This document shows positions 24,167-32,491 of a stretch of 64,000 bases of DNA, in pieces. The notes under the pieces are model-generated. The model saw nothing but the letters and a program-made list of their open reading frames with translations, searched no databases and had not been told where the DNA came from. Source of the stretch: JAUSIK01 sp964547875 (GTDB lineage: Archaea > Nanobdellota > Nanobdellia > Pacearchaeales > GW2011-AR1); NCBI GenBank assembly GCA_964547875.1, contig CAZJPE010000005.1, positions 1 through 64,000 on the forward strand, read 5' to 3'. The translations under genes were made by a program, and so were the position numbers. How positions within the stretch are numbered: position 1 is the first letter of the stretch; each line of letters opens with the position of its first letter.

Positions 24167-24931
24167 CTATTTCAAGTCTCGTAATTTCCCAAAATCCAAA
24201 ACCTCCAAATCTCCTTCAACGCCAACAACCCAAACTCTAAATTTCCCATAATCAAAATCCCAAGCCATTCCCAAATTGCTCTCGCGAGGATCACTCCCCT
24301 CGGTATATTCAAAAAAGCTCGGAACAATAATAATCCCTCTCCCCTTAAATCTCCCAGCTAAAAAGCACTTATATTTTTCAACCTTTGTTTTATCGCTAAT
24401 CTTGACAGCAGGATGCCCATGCCCCATTATCCAATATCTAATCTTTTTATTCCAGATTCCAGGAAAATCTTTATTCCCATGCAAAAAACAATATTCTCCA
24501 AAAATAAGATAATTCATCATCTTTACATTTTCCCTCTTCCTCACAATCGGCTCTAAAATAGTATCATGATTGCCCTTGCAAATAATAATCTCCTTACATT
24601 TATCTTCTAAATAATCAAAAAGCCGCAAAACATCATTCCATTCCTGCCGCAAAATCCCCCCAAAATCATGCTTTACATCCCCAAGCAAAACAACATGCTC
24701 AACCTTTCCAGTTTTAGCAAACACAGAATCAAGATATTTTATCATCTCCTCAAACATAGTCCTAGAAACAAACACCCCGCTCTGGTTCAAAACTTCCTCA
24801 TATCCAAGATGCAAATCCCCAATTACAAGAATTTTCTTTCCCTTTTCTGAAATCAATAAACATTTTCCTATATATTCCAACTTTCTAGAGTTGGAATGTT
24901 TGAGAACTTTGTTCTCAATATATTCAATCAT
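24167..24931 (-). CDS. ICC-like metallophosphoesterase (COG1407-type)
   Basis: 254 residues. Calcineurin-fold motifs appear in order: GDLHLGYE, LLGDVKHD, CKGNHDT, FLHGNKD and IMGHGHPAV. LGYEEVLNQSGVFVSRTMFE after the first motif is characteristic of the archaeal COG1407 group of predicted phosphoesterases. Members are often found near Lhr-type helicases or DNA ligase; here the Lhr helicase gene lies about 1.4 kb away. The substrate is unknown, perhaps nucleic acid ends. Confidence 0.88.
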   Translation of the reverse strand: MIEYIENKVLKHSNSRKLEYIGKCLLISEKGKKILVIGDLHLGYEEVLNQSGVFVSRTMFEEMIKYLDSVFAKTGKVEHVVLLGDVKHDFGGILRQEWNDVLRLFDYLEDKCKEIIICKGNHDTILEPIVRKRENVKMMNYLIFGEYCFLHGNKDFPGIWNKKIRYWIMGHGHPAVKISDKTKVEKYKCFLAGRFKGRGIIIVPSFFEYTEGSDPRESNLGMAWDFDYGKFRVWVVGVEGDLEVLDFGKLRDLK

Positions 24932-24955
24932 AAAATTCTTAGAAAATAATACTAA

Positions 24956-25051
24956 TTAAGGTTTTGCCCATATAATCATTAACAAAATTAATAATATAAG
25001 AAGCCAAATTGGCCACGTTCTCTTTATAAATTTTACAATTTTTGAAATCAT
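24956..25051 (-). CDS. Single-span membrane miniprotein
   Basis: 31 residues, ATG 25051 to TAA 24956. A basic N-terminus (MISKIVKFIKRTW) is followed by one hydrophobic helix (PIWLLILLILLMIIWA). AAAGGAT lies directly before the ATG. It follows the 65-residue membrane protein gene by ten bases, so both are probably on one mRNA. Too short for homology; support is the composition and the spacing. Confidence 0.4.
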   Translation of the reverse strand: MISKIVKFIKRTWPIWLLILLILLMIIWAKP

Positions 25052-25061
25052 ATCCTTTAAA

Positions 25062-25259
25062 CTACAATACTTTTCCTCTTTTTAAAATATATAAAAATAA
25101 AAGATTCGCGTCTATATAAACTATTCCCCACAAAATGACCTCTACTATACCTGTATCTTTTATTTGATATAAATAATAAATCATAGCCGCCAACACCCCA
25201 AGAAAACTAGAAAAAGCAATGACGCATGTAGCGATAGCGTTTACTTTCTCATAATTCAT
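25062..25259 (-). CDS. Small membrane protein
   Basis: 65 residues with two hydrophobic helices (about 7-28 and 38-60), IATCVIAFSSFLGVLAAMIY and VILWGIVYIDANLLFLYIL, and a short basic tail. No family is recognised. It precedes the 31-residue membrane miniprotein. A TATA-like ATTTAATATTTAAT lies immediately upstream (25259-25272 region). Confidence 0.5.
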   Translation of the reverse strand: MNYEKVNAIATCVIAFSSFLGVLAAMIYYLYQIKDTGIVEVILWGIVYIDANLLFLYILKRGKVL

Positions 25260-25382
25260 TAAATATTAAATCATAACCGATTTAAAAGCACCATAGCGAT
25301 AAAATCTATATTTTCAATCAGTAGGCATTTTCCAATATAAGATATTTTCATAAAAATTTAGAAGAAAAAGACTAATTAAATC

Positions 25383-25520
25383 CTACTCTGCCCTTATTTT
25401 AACTTCACTATTTACAATCTCAAAAATAACATATCCGCCCTTTCTCAATCCAAGTATTTCTCTAATCTCCCTAGGAATAATCACCATCCAATTTTTACTA
25501 ATTTTTCTTTTTATTATCAT
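25383..25520 (-). CDS. AbrB/SpoVT-domain DNA-binding protein
   Basis: 45 residues. KISKNWMVIIPREIREILGL followed by RKGGYVIFEIVNSEVKI is the swapped-hairpin AbrB/MazE fold: a strand, the VIIPREIR signature, then two more strands. Such minimal proteins act as dimeric transcriptional repressors or antitoxins. No toxin gene is adjacent. It diverges from the kinase-like gene at 25618. Confidence 0.7.
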   Translation of the reverse strand: MIIKRKISKNWMVIIPREIREILGLRKGGYVIFEIVNSEVKIRAE

Positions 25521-25617
25521 ATTTAAAAAGATAAATTTTATTAATTAATATCTTTTCTTATAACTATCTAATAGTAACAAATAGAAACATTTATAAATAT
25601 CAGTACAATCCAAAATC

Positions 25618-26334
25618 ATGGAAACAAACGCCAATTTAAGGTACGACGCAAAATTTGAGCTAGAGAAATTCGTCCCAGTAATAACTAAAAATTTTTCAGG
25701 ACTAGAAAATCCAAACTATAAAGGAATCTCAAAAAATTTAGAAAAAGAAATTTTAAACTTTTTTCAAAGCACTAATCCAGGGAATGGCGAAAGTTTAACA
25801 GAGCAAATATATGCAAAAAATCTGCACAACAGAGAAAAAATGCGAATTCCTCCAGTTAGATTTACAAATAATCTTCTTCTATATGAATTAAGCACCAGAG
25901 GCTATATGATACGAGTGCCAGAGCCAATCGCACTTTTATACCAAGGAGATCTAACAAATATCTTTAAAGGAAGAACCTTGCCCATAGCATATCTATCGCA
26001 AAAAATAAATGGAAAAAATCTTCTTCAATCTTATAAAAATTTAGAGCCAAAAGAGATAAAACCATTAATAAGACAGCTAAGTGTTATACTAAATTCCTTG
26101 CAAGAAAAGGGTTTTTGCCTATTAGACTTCGCACCAAGAGACATAGTTTTGCCAGAAAAGGCACTTCACCCATATTATTTAGTAGATAATGAAAATATGG
26201 CTCTCCTCAATCTAGATAAAAGCAATTTAGAAGAAGGGATAAAACTGCAGATAAATGAATTTAAAAAAGAATATTCTTCATTTCCAAATTTTCCAGAATT
26301 AATGCAACTATTCAAAGAAAACCTAAGAGGTTAA
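25618..26334 (+). CDS. Protein-kinase-fold-like protein
   Basis: 238 residues. LSVILNSLQEKGFCLLDFAP followed by RDIVLPEK resembles the catalytic loop of small-molecule or RIO/Bud32-like kinases (HxDxxPxN), with the His replaced by Leu. LVDNENMALL could be the metal-binding D(F/N)(G/E) segment. IAYLSQKINGKNL looks like a hinge. No glycine-rich loop is obvious. This suggests an atypical or inactive kinase; it is a pattern-based inference. TTTATAAAT at 25590-25598 is a TATA box 25 bases before the ATG. Confidence 0.45.
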   Translation: METNANLRYDAKFELEKFVPVITKNFSGLENPNYKGISKNLEKEILNFFQSTNPGNGESLTEQIYAKNLHNREKMRIPPVRFTNNLLLYELSTRGYMIRVPEPIALLYQGDLTNIFKGRTLPIAYLSQKINGKNLLQSYKNLEPKEIKPLIRQLSVILNSLQEKGFCLLDFAPRDIVLPEKALHPYYLVDNENMALLNLDKSNLEEGIKLQINEFKKEYSSFPNFPELMQLFKENLRG

Positions 26335-26336
26335 GT

Positions 26337-28913
26337 TTACTTCTTCCCCTCAATAACTTTCATATGCAATTCATGCATTCTCTTTAAGAATATAGCTCTA
26401 TCTTCCATTCTTATCAAATCAGAGCGCCCCTGCATCATTAAATTCAGTCCAAATGGCGAAACAATCGGCACTCTAACAACCTTCATTTTAACGCGCCCCT
26501 CTTCAATCCATTTCAAGACATCGATAGCATTGCTAACGTCCATCAAATCTTCCATTACCTCCCGCCTCGCCTCTCTCAAAATCGGAAACTCATCGCTTAT
26601 TTTTTTGACAGCTGTAAATAAAAATCCAGAATGCATTTGTTGTTTTCCAACGCTCTTCTCTCTTCCCTTGTAGTTTCTTAAAATCATTAAACTCCTAGAT
26701 GCGCAATGCCTAAATCTTCTTCTTAAAACCTCTGTCCTTTCAATCGCCTCTTTTAAAATCTCTCTTAAATTTTTGCTCTTAACAAAATTAATAATCTTGC
26801 CCTCATCCAAACTCTCCCCACTTATAAAAAACCCATTGTCACTTATTCCCATTTCTATGTCTCTATGCCGCAAACGCGCAGCAGCATACGCGTAAGCCCG
26901 CGCTAAAGCGTCATTAACTCTTCTCCCATAAAGCGTATGAAATAATAGATATTCTTTCTCCTCTTTGAATTTCTCAATAATAATCACTCTATCGTCAGGA
27001 ATCTCGCTAAATCCCTTCTGTTGCATGAAATAATCATAAATTTCCTCTGCAATCTCTTTTCTGCAATAAATATATTTCTCAATAAAATCAATGCACTCTT
27101 TCTTACTTCCCAACCTTTCTTTCACAAGCCTTCTAAATTTTCCAATGTCATTCGCAACCTCAAAATTCAAGGGCAACATCTCTGAAAACCAAGAAGGTAT
27201 TGTTGGATTCTTTGAAATATCAGCCATAACGTAAGCCTTCATCCCTCTAGAAAACAAAAACTGATATTTCTGCCCTCCCAAAACAAAAATATCTCCTCTC
27301 TTCATTCTCTCTAAAAATCCCTCGTCTATCTTACCTACGCTCTGCCCTCTTCTCTCGCCAGGATTTTGAATTATAACGTTAATAAAACCCTCTTCTGGAA
27401 TTGTTCCCAAATTAGTCATGTAAATAACCCGCGCTAATTTTCCTCTCTTTCCTATTTGTCTTGTTTTTTCATCGTACCAAATCTTTGCATAAACGTTTCT
27501 ATGCTCTAAGGCATAATCTCCTGCCAAATAGCTTATTACAGAAAAAAAATCTTCTCTGCTCAAATCAATATAGCAATAGCTTTTTCTAATGACCTTCAGC
27601 ATCTCTTCAACATCCCAAATCTTAGAAATAGCCATCCCAAATATCTGTTGCGATAATACGTCAAGTGCGTTTTTGGGAATCTCAGTATTGTCTATCTTTT
27701 TCTCTACCATCTCTTTCATTAAAATCCCGCATTCAACCAAATCATCCCTATCTAATACAATAAATCTTCCCTTTGGATTTTCATGCAACCTATGCCCTGC
27801 TCTTCCAATTCTCTGCAATGCTCTAGAAACGCTCTTTGGGCTTCTCAATAAAATAACTAAATCAATGCTCCCTATATCAATCCCCAGCTCAAGTGATGTG
27901 CTGGAAACAACAACTTTCAATTCCCCATTTCTCAACCTGTCCTCAATCTCAAATCTTTTTTCCCTACTCATAGAGCTATGATGTGCCCCTATAAGTCCAT
28001 CATATTTTCCCGGAAAATGCAAGTCAAGATAATGCACGATCCTTTCAGTAGCTGCCCGCGTGTTAGTGAAAATCAATGTCGTCTTATGCTCCTCTATCAA
28101 TTTGTCTAAAATTCTATACAGCTCTTTCTGACTCTCAACACTCTCGGCTTCTAATATGCTCTTCCCAGGAAAGTTCAAATCTATCTCTATTTTTTTCATT
28201 AATTTAACGTCTGCAATCAGGCAATCTCTTCCTCTTCCAACTAAAAATCTTGCAATCTCTTCTACTGGCGAGATAGTAGCGCTCAAGCCAATTCTCACAG
28301 GCTCTATCAAGCTTATATCACACAATCTTTCCAGGCTAAGCGATAAATAAGCTCCTCTTTTATTAGTCAAAGCATGAACCTCGTCAACAATTACGAACTC
28401 AACAGCGCCCATCTTCTCAACAAATCTTCTACTAGTCAATATAATAGCAAGGGTTTCAGGTGTTGTGACTAAAATATGTGGAGTTTTTTTCAGCATTTTT
28501 TGCCTCTCATTTATTGAAGTATCTCCTGTTCTCATAGCCACATTAATCCCGAACTTCCTTCCCCCTATTTTCTCCATTTCGTCTAAAGGACCCTTTAAAT
28601 TAACTTCAACATCTCGCACAAGCGCCTTCAAAGGACTTACATAAACAGCATAAACCTTATCTTCTAATTCTTTTTTCTCATCCAGCTCTATCAAATAATT
28701 TAAAATAGAGCCAAAAGCAGAAAGAGTCTTTCCGCTCCCTGTCGGCGAAGAAACTAGTATATTTTTTCTATCTCTTATGTTCAGCATAGAATATCTCTGC
28801 GCCTCGCTAAACTTGCCAAATTTCTCCTTAAACCACCTCATAGTTACTTGATTAAGGGAATTGAAAATCTCCTCATCACTATTAGGCTTCTGTATAAAAT
28901 TCACATTTGTCAT
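26337..28913 (-). CDS. lhr: Lhr-type superfamily 2 helicase
   Basis: 858 residues. Walker A SSPTGSGKT (55-63), VYVSPLKAL, TTPETLAIIL, DEVHAL, GLSATISP, then SSTSLELGIDIGSIDLVILL and QRIGRAGHR are the Lhr forms of motifs I to VI. The C-terminal half carries the Lhr winged-helix and core domains. Archaeal Lhr enzymes unwind DNA:DNA and RNA:DNA hybrids with 3'-5' polarity in repair. It converges with the kinase-like gene. Confidence 0.93.
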   Translation of the reverse strand: MTNVNFIQKPNSDEEIFNSLNQVTMRWFKEKFGKFSEAQRYSMLNIRDRKNILVSSPTGSGKTLSAFGSILNYLIELDEKKELEDKVYAVYVSPLKALVRDVEVNLKGPLDEMEKIGGRKFGINVAMRTGDTSINERQKMLKKTPHILVTTPETLAIILTSRRFVEKMGAVEFVIVDEVHALTNKRGAYLSLSLERLCDISLIEPVRIGLSATISPVEEIARFLVGRGRDCLIADVKLMKKIEIDLNFPGKSILEAESVESQKELYRILDKLIEEHKTTLIFTNTRAATERIVHYLDLHFPGKYDGLIGAHHSSMSREKRFEIEDRLRNGELKVVVSSTSLELGIDIGSIDLVILLRSPKSVSRALQRIGRAGHRLHENPKGRFIVLDRDDLVECGILMKEMVEKKIDNTEIPKNALDVLSQQIFGMAISKIWDVEEMLKVIRKSYCYIDLSREDFFSVISYLAGDYALEHRNVYAKIWYDEKTRQIGKRGKLARVIYMTNLGTIPEEGFINVIIQNPGERRGQSVGKIDEGFLERMKRGDIFVLGGQKYQFLFSRGMKAYVMADISKNPTIPSWFSEMLPLNFEVANDIGKFRRLVKERLGSKKECIDFIEKYIYCRKEIAEEIYDYFMQQKGFSEIPDDRVIIIEKFKEEKEYLLFHTLYGRRVNDALARAYAYAAARLRHRDIEMGISDNGFFISGESLDEGKIINFVKSKNLREILKEAIERTEVLRRRFRHCASRSLMILRNYKGREKSVGKQQMHSGFLFTAVKKISDEFPILREARREVMEDLMDVSNAIDVLKWIEEGRVKMKVVRVPIVSPFGLNLMMQGRSDLIRMEDRAIFLKRMHELHMKVIEGKK

Positions 28914-28947
28914 AGAAAATCTCTAAAACAAAACAATATAAATCTTC

Positions 28948-29187
28948 TCAATATCTAAAAATCCTATACAACAGCCTAATCCCCTTGGCTAAATTTCTTT
29001 CTTCTCTTACCAACTCCCATAATCTTATTTTAGCATCAACAACCTCTTCTCTTTGAAAATAAGGCGTCTCATCTCCCTGAATCTTATAAGGAATACATAT
29101 CCCTCTCAATTTATCCTTCTTCTCAATAATCTCCTGTAATCTCCTATCAATCTCTTCTCTTCCTTTCCTAAATCTCTTTAAAATCAT
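28948..29187 (-). CDS. Hypothetical helical protein
   Basis: 79 residues from ATG 29187. I chose this start because GTTTATAAATATT (29206-29218 on the plus strand) is a TATA box about 25 bases upstream; a longer frame would start at 29268 inside the divergent gene. The protein is basic and helical (RFRKGREEIDRRLQEIIEKK) with a Trp/Arg-rich C-terminus. No family is recognised. It shares a compact divergent promoter with the winged-helix gene at 29248. Confidence 0.5.
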   Translation of the reverse strand: MILKRFRKGREEIDRRLQEIIEKKDKLRGICIPYKIQGDETPYFQREEVVDAKIRLWELVREERNLAKGIRLLYRIFRY

Positions 29188-29205
29188 GTTCTGCTGAAAA
29201 ATATA

Positions 29206-29227
29206 ATATTTATAAACTTTTATATAA
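29206..29227. promoter_or_regulatory. Back-to-back TATA boxes of a divergent promoter
   Basis: On the plus strand TTTTATATAA (29218-29227) lies 25 bases before the ATG at 29248. On the minus strand GTTTATAAATATT (29206-29218) lies about 25 bases before the ATG at 29187. The two boxes nearly touch, so transcription complexes could compete. Both genes would be leaderless. Confidence 0.6.
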
Positions 29228-29247
29228 CGCCTAATCTCTCTATATTC

Positions 29248-29517
29248 ATGCCAAAAATATCCCAACAAAAAAAAGATAAAATAGCAGAGCAGATATTATA
29301 CTATTTATTCTCAATCGCCCCAGAATCAACATTTACAACAGAAATAGCAAAAGAGGTTGCAAGAGACGAAGAATTTACAAAAGTAATTCTCCAATCTCTC
29401 AAGGACAAAAGTCTAATAATAGAAATAAACAAAAATCCTAAAGGAGTTCAATATATAAAAAGACAGCGCTGGCGCATATCAAATCAAGCCTTTGATGCAT
29501 ATAAATCAAAAATATAA
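29248..29517 (+). CDS. Small winged-helix regulator
   Basis: 89 residues. KIAEQILYYLFSIAPESTFT, then TEIAKEVARDEEFTKVILQS, LKDKSLIIEI and an Arg/Trp-rich hairpin (QYIKRQRWRIS) give helix, helix, recognition helix and wing. It probably regulates its own divergent promoter. The target is unknown. Confidence 0.65.
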   Translation: MPKISQQKKDKIAEQILYYLFSIAPESTFTTEIAKEVARDEEFTKVILQSLKDKSLIIEINKNPKGVQYIKRQRWRISNQAFDAYKSKI

Positions 29518-29559
29518 AAAAATACAAATCTATATTAATCCTCGTTACTTAAGAATCAA

Positions 29560-30267
29560 ATGGATAAAGAAAAGCTTAAACAAGCATTTGCAAAAGTAAA
29601 ACAAGACATAGACGTCATTAAAACTGAAATTCAAGAATTAAAACGAACCTTAGACAGACAGACAGACACTTCGACAGACAATCAGACAGAAAACACGAAA
29701 AATTCAGCAATCCAACAAATAAACTCACCAGAAAACCTGATTCCAGCACATTTTCCAGCAGATAATTTTCGTTTAAAAGCCTTAAAAAGCCCAAATTCAA
29801 GCATTTCCACAGGAAACAAAGGAGTTCCAGCAGACAGTCAACAGACAGACAAACAGACAGTCAACACAACACGAAATCAAGGGGGAAAGTTCGCTTTAAA
29901 TAAAGAAGACGTTATTAAAGAAAACAAGATTAATAAATTAGAAAAATTAGCTGATTTTATTGATTCCCTCGACGATATAAAAAAAGATTTAAGAGCAAAA
30001 ATCAAAAAATTAACAAAACAAGAGATGTCGGTCTTTACATCAATATACTATCTGGAAGAGCAAGGTCTTACTGTGGATTATCCGCTTCTCGCAGAAAAGC
30101 TTTCTTTAACAGAATCCTCAATTAGGGATTACATTCAGCGCCTCATTAAAAAAGCCATCCCAATAGAAAAATCAAAAGAAAATAACAAGAAAATCATCCT
30201 CACTATCTCTCAAACTCTCAAGAAAATAGCCTCTTTAAATACAATTCTTAATCTTAGAGAACTCTAA
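29560..30267 (+). CDS. Coiled-coil and winged-helix protein with Q/T/D-rich linker
   Basis: 235 residues. Residues 1-35 form a coiled coil (KVKQDIDVIKTEIQELKRTL). Residues 35-110 are a low-complexity linker with QTD repeats encoded by CAGACAGAC runs at 29656-29690 and 29830-29865. The C-terminus (about 145-215) is a winged helix (EMSVFTSIYYLEEQGLTVDY, SLTESSIRDYIQRLIKKAIP). The architecture matches the convergent gene at 30418, though sequence similarity is low. It probably bridges DNA sites as an oligomer. No named family is recognised. Confidence 0.6.
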   Translation: MDKEKLKQAFAKVKQDIDVIKTEIQELKRTLDRQTDTSTDNQTENTKNSAIQQINSPENLIPAHFPADNFRLKALKSPNSSISTGNKGVPADSQQTDKQTVNTTRNQGGKFALNKEDVIKENKINKLEKLADFIDSLDDIKKDLRAKIKKLTKQEMSVFTSIYYLEEQGLTVDYPLLAEKLSLTESSIRDYIQRLIKKAIPIEKSKENNKKIILTISQTLKKIASLNTILNLREL

Positions 30268-30417
30268 TTATCCCGTTAAACGAATAACTATTATAAACTC
30301 ATAAATAAACACAACTCAATCTTCAGCATCAGAAAAATTGATCCTTTTTCTCCAAATTCACTCCAATTTTTCCTCATTTAATCTTTATTAAGTTCGTTTA
30401 TTCTAATTATTCCGAAC

Positions 30418-31119
30418 TTAATTCTCACTTTTACTCAAACTTAAATCTTTTATCTCCTCACTTTCATCCAATTTAACCTCACTTTTCTCGTTTTTTTCTT
30501 CTTTTCTGTTTTTTTTAACTCTCACTTTTGCGTATTTTGCAAACTTTTCCCTTATTTCTACAGGTATAAACACTCTTTTTTTCCCATTTTTTTCAATAAT
30601 CTCTTCAATCAGACCTTCACTTTTCTGTTTTATGGCATTAATTTGTCCTCTTACTGTAGCTCTCTCTTTCCCCAAAAGAAGAGCAAGATCCTCATAACTT
30701 AGCTTCATCTCATTATTCAAAAGAGCCATAACAACTAGCCTTTCACTAGAACTTAATTCCTTCAAAATTCCATAAAAATTAGCTGTTTGAACAGGTGTTT
30801 GAACAGCTTTTTGAACACCTTCAACAGCTGTTTGTTTGTCTAAAACAGCTAATTTTCTAAACAGCTGTTTGCTTTTCATACTCTCATTCACTAAATTAAT
30901 CGTCTCTCTCAAGCCCTCTATCTCCTCTTTTATCGTCGATAAATCCCGCCGTAGCAAAAAAACAACATCAAACAGCTGTTTATCCCGCTCATCAAGGTGT
31001 TTAACCCACCTTCCAACATCATTCATGTCTTTTTTTACTTCAGAAAAGCCTTTTTTAGTTTCTTCCTCAAGTCTTTTTGCCCTCTTTCCAAAAAACCAAT
31101 CAAACATGAATTTATACAA
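30418..31119 (-). CDS. Coiled-coil and winged-helix protein with palindromes in its gene
   Basis: 233 residues. The N-terminus is a short hydrophobic/basic segment (MYKFMFDWFFGKRAKRL), followed by a long coiled coil to about residue 100. A QT/V linker (VQKAVQTPVQTANF) follows, then a winged helix (SSSERLVVMALLNNEMKLSY, KERATVRGQINAIKQ) and a Lys/Glu-rich tail. Three AAACAGCTGTTT-type palindromes lie inside the gene and one upstream. It has the same layout as the convergent 29560 gene. It may bind DNA at many points in its own locus. Confidence 0.6.
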   Translation of the reverse strand: MYKFMFDWFFGKRAKRLEEETKKGFSEVKKDMNDVGRWVKHLDERDKQLFDVVFLLRRDLSTIKEEIEGLRETINLVNESMKSKQLFRKLAVLDKQTAVEGVQKAVQTPVQTANFYGILKELSSSERLVVMALLNNEMKLSYEDLALLLGKERATVRGQINAIKQKSEGLIEEIIEKNGKKRVFIPVEIREKFAKYAKVRVKKNRKEEKNEKSEVKLDESEEIKDLSLSKSEN

Positions 31120-31257
31120 ACCCTTATACTATTTAAATTTTGCGTTTTTAAGCCCTATTAAGGCAAACGAAGAAATCAAATTTAAAATTAACAAAAAATA
31201 AAATAAACACCATAAAATTTCCATAAACACCCCAAAATCAGTTTTAAACAGCTGTTT
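30823..31257. repeat. Dispersed AAACAGCTGTTT palindromes
   Basis: Perfect 12-bp AAACAGCTGTTT occurs at 30859-30870, 30970-30981 and 31246-31257, the last extended to the 18-bp palindrome TTTAAACAGCTGTTTAAA (31243-31260). A 10-bp core AACAGCTGTT is at 30823-30832, with further half sites nearby. Two copies of TATCGTCGATAAA (30931-30943 and 31277-31289) follow the same pattern: one in the gene, one upstream. The sites span a DNA-binding gene and its 327-bp upstream gap. Confidence 0.6.
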
Positions 31258-31430
31258 AAACACCCATAAACACCCCTATCGTCGATAAACGAAGTTTACC
31301 TTACCTTGCTTAAAAAATCAACATTCTTTTCCTAGCTCTTCAATCCTCTCAAATATGAAATTAAAACCAGACAAAAGAGAAACTTATTTAAACATACTCT
31401 TCTTTTAATTAAAACATTTTCAATAGAATG

Positions 31431-31806
31431 AAAGGAGGTAATTATAATGGCAAATACACAAAAAACCTTTGCACTGATTTTAGGCATAGTATTGCTTCTC
31501 GTTGGCATAATTGGATTTATCAACAATCCTTTAGTAGGCGATAACAGATATTTTGGAACAAATACCTTTCAAGACATACTGCATCTAATAGCAGGCGCAA
31601 TAGGCGTCTATGTCGGAACAAAAGGAAGGGGCCCAACATACAATTCAACAATAGGATGGATTGGCATTGTTTTAGGCATTCTTGGATTTATTCCAGGAAT
31701 AAAAGGCCTGCTGCTTAATTGGTTTAATATAAACACAGAGATAAGCGTTTTACACGTAGTAATAGGGATTGTTGCGCTGGCAGTCTATTACAAAGCAAGC
31801 AAGTAA
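31431..31806 (+). CDS. Four-helix membrane protein (DUF4383-like), with strong Shine-Dalgarno site
   Basis: The coding part runs from ATG 31447 to 31806, 119 residues; AAAGGAGGT at 31431-31439 is an unusually complete ribosome-binding site for this window. Four hydrophobic helices are visible: LILGIVLLLVGIIGFI, ILHLIAGAIGVYVG, IGWIGIVLGILGFI and LHVVIGIVALAVYY. A DxxNxxxH-like pair (DILHLIAGA, VLHVVIGI) recalls DUF4383 membrane proteins. The function is unknown. The strong SD suggests high translation. TATTTAAACAT upstream (31386-31396) may be the TATA box. Confidence 0.6.
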
Positions 31807-31835
31807 ATAATAAGCCATCTTTTTTCTTCTTTTTT

Positions 31836-32051
31836 ATGAATTTTAAACTTCTTTTCTTAATAGGCTCGATCCTAACATTCTTAGGCCTTTTCTGGATGCT
31901 CCTTCCTCACGCTTTTCACGATAAAATCATAGAGAATCAGCACATTATCCACATTATTCAAGGCCTAATTCCAACATTACTAGGCCTAATCATGATGGTA
32001 AATTCAGAAAATAAGCTAAAATATCTAAGCAAAAACAAAAACTTCAAATAA
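31836..32051 (+). CDS. Small two-helix membrane protein
   Basis: 71 residues with helices at about 4-24 (LLFLIGSILTFLGLFWMLL) and 36-55 (HIIHIIQGLIPTLLGLIMMV), and a basic C-terminal tail. It follows the DUF4383-like gene by 29 bases, so the two are probably one transcription unit. The HxxHIIxG segment resembles the second helix of the upstream protein, which hints at a half-sized relative. Confidence 0.5.
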   Translation: MNFKLLFLIGSILTFLGLFWMLLPHAFHDKIIENQHIIHIIQGLIPTLLGLIMMVNSENKLKYLSKNKNFK

Positions 32052-32114
32052 AGTTATCTCACATGAATTTATACACATAAAAAACCGAAAAAACCCCAAA
32101 TTTTCTCCCAATAT

Positions 32115-32167
32115 CAAAAACATTAGCCACAATAATTCAAGGCACGAAGTGCCGTCCGCGCCCGACA
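32115..32167. repeat. Repeat C, copy 1 (53 bp, GGCAC hairpin)
   Basis: This 53-bp stretch is repeated at 32830-32882 with one mismatch. It contains the hairpin GGCAC-GAA-GTGCC (32141-32153) followed by a GC-rich CCGTCCGCGCCCGAC-type end, unlike the AT-rich neighbours. It directly precedes the start-less PBECR toxin gene. A decayed relative may lie at 33454-33480. Confidence 0.65.
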
Positions 32168-32200
32168 AACAATTATAAACGATATCTATCTAATAATTTT

Positions 32201-32491
32201 ATAAACAACATTATCTTTGAAATCGTCGATAAAACAGGAAAAAAGATAATACTGACTAAAGAAAGATGGACACATATAAGGCAAAAACATGGACTTATTG
32301 AAAATCCAGAAGAGATAGAGCAAACACTTACTAATCCAATAAAAATCATTTTTATCGAGGAGAAAAACAAAACATATTTCTATAACTATTTCAAACATAA
32401 GCACAAATCCAGATTTTTAAAAGTTATAGTTAAATATATAAATAATCAAGGTTATGTAAAATCAGCGTATTTCACAAGAAGCATAAAATGA
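32201..32491 (+). CDS. PBECR/DUF4258-like toxin, no normal start codon
   Basis: At least 94 codons ending TGA 32489-32491. ILTKERWTHIRQKHG near the start and YVKSAYFTRSIK at the end are the paired His/Arg-rich motifs of DUF4258/PBECR-type RNase toxins (barnase-EndoU-colicin-RelE superfamily). The next gene is a DUF2283 antitoxin whose ATG overlaps this stop as ATGA. No in-frame ATG, GTG or TTG exists back to the upstream stop near 32074; the frame runs into repeat C. The listed start is nominal (an ATA). Either the repeat replaced the true start or an unusual codon is used. Confidence 0.6.
   Translation: MNNIIFEIVDKTGKKIILTKERWTHIRQKHGLIENPEEIEQTLTNPIKIIFIEEKNKTYFYNYFKHKHKSRFLKVIVKYINNQGYVKSAYFTRSIK

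Noticed and set aside
32173..32404. Minus-strand frames opposite the PBECR toxin
   Set aside because: The plus strand has clear toxin motifs and is coupled to the DUF2283 gene; the opposite frames are low-complexity Phe/Ile-rich shadows.
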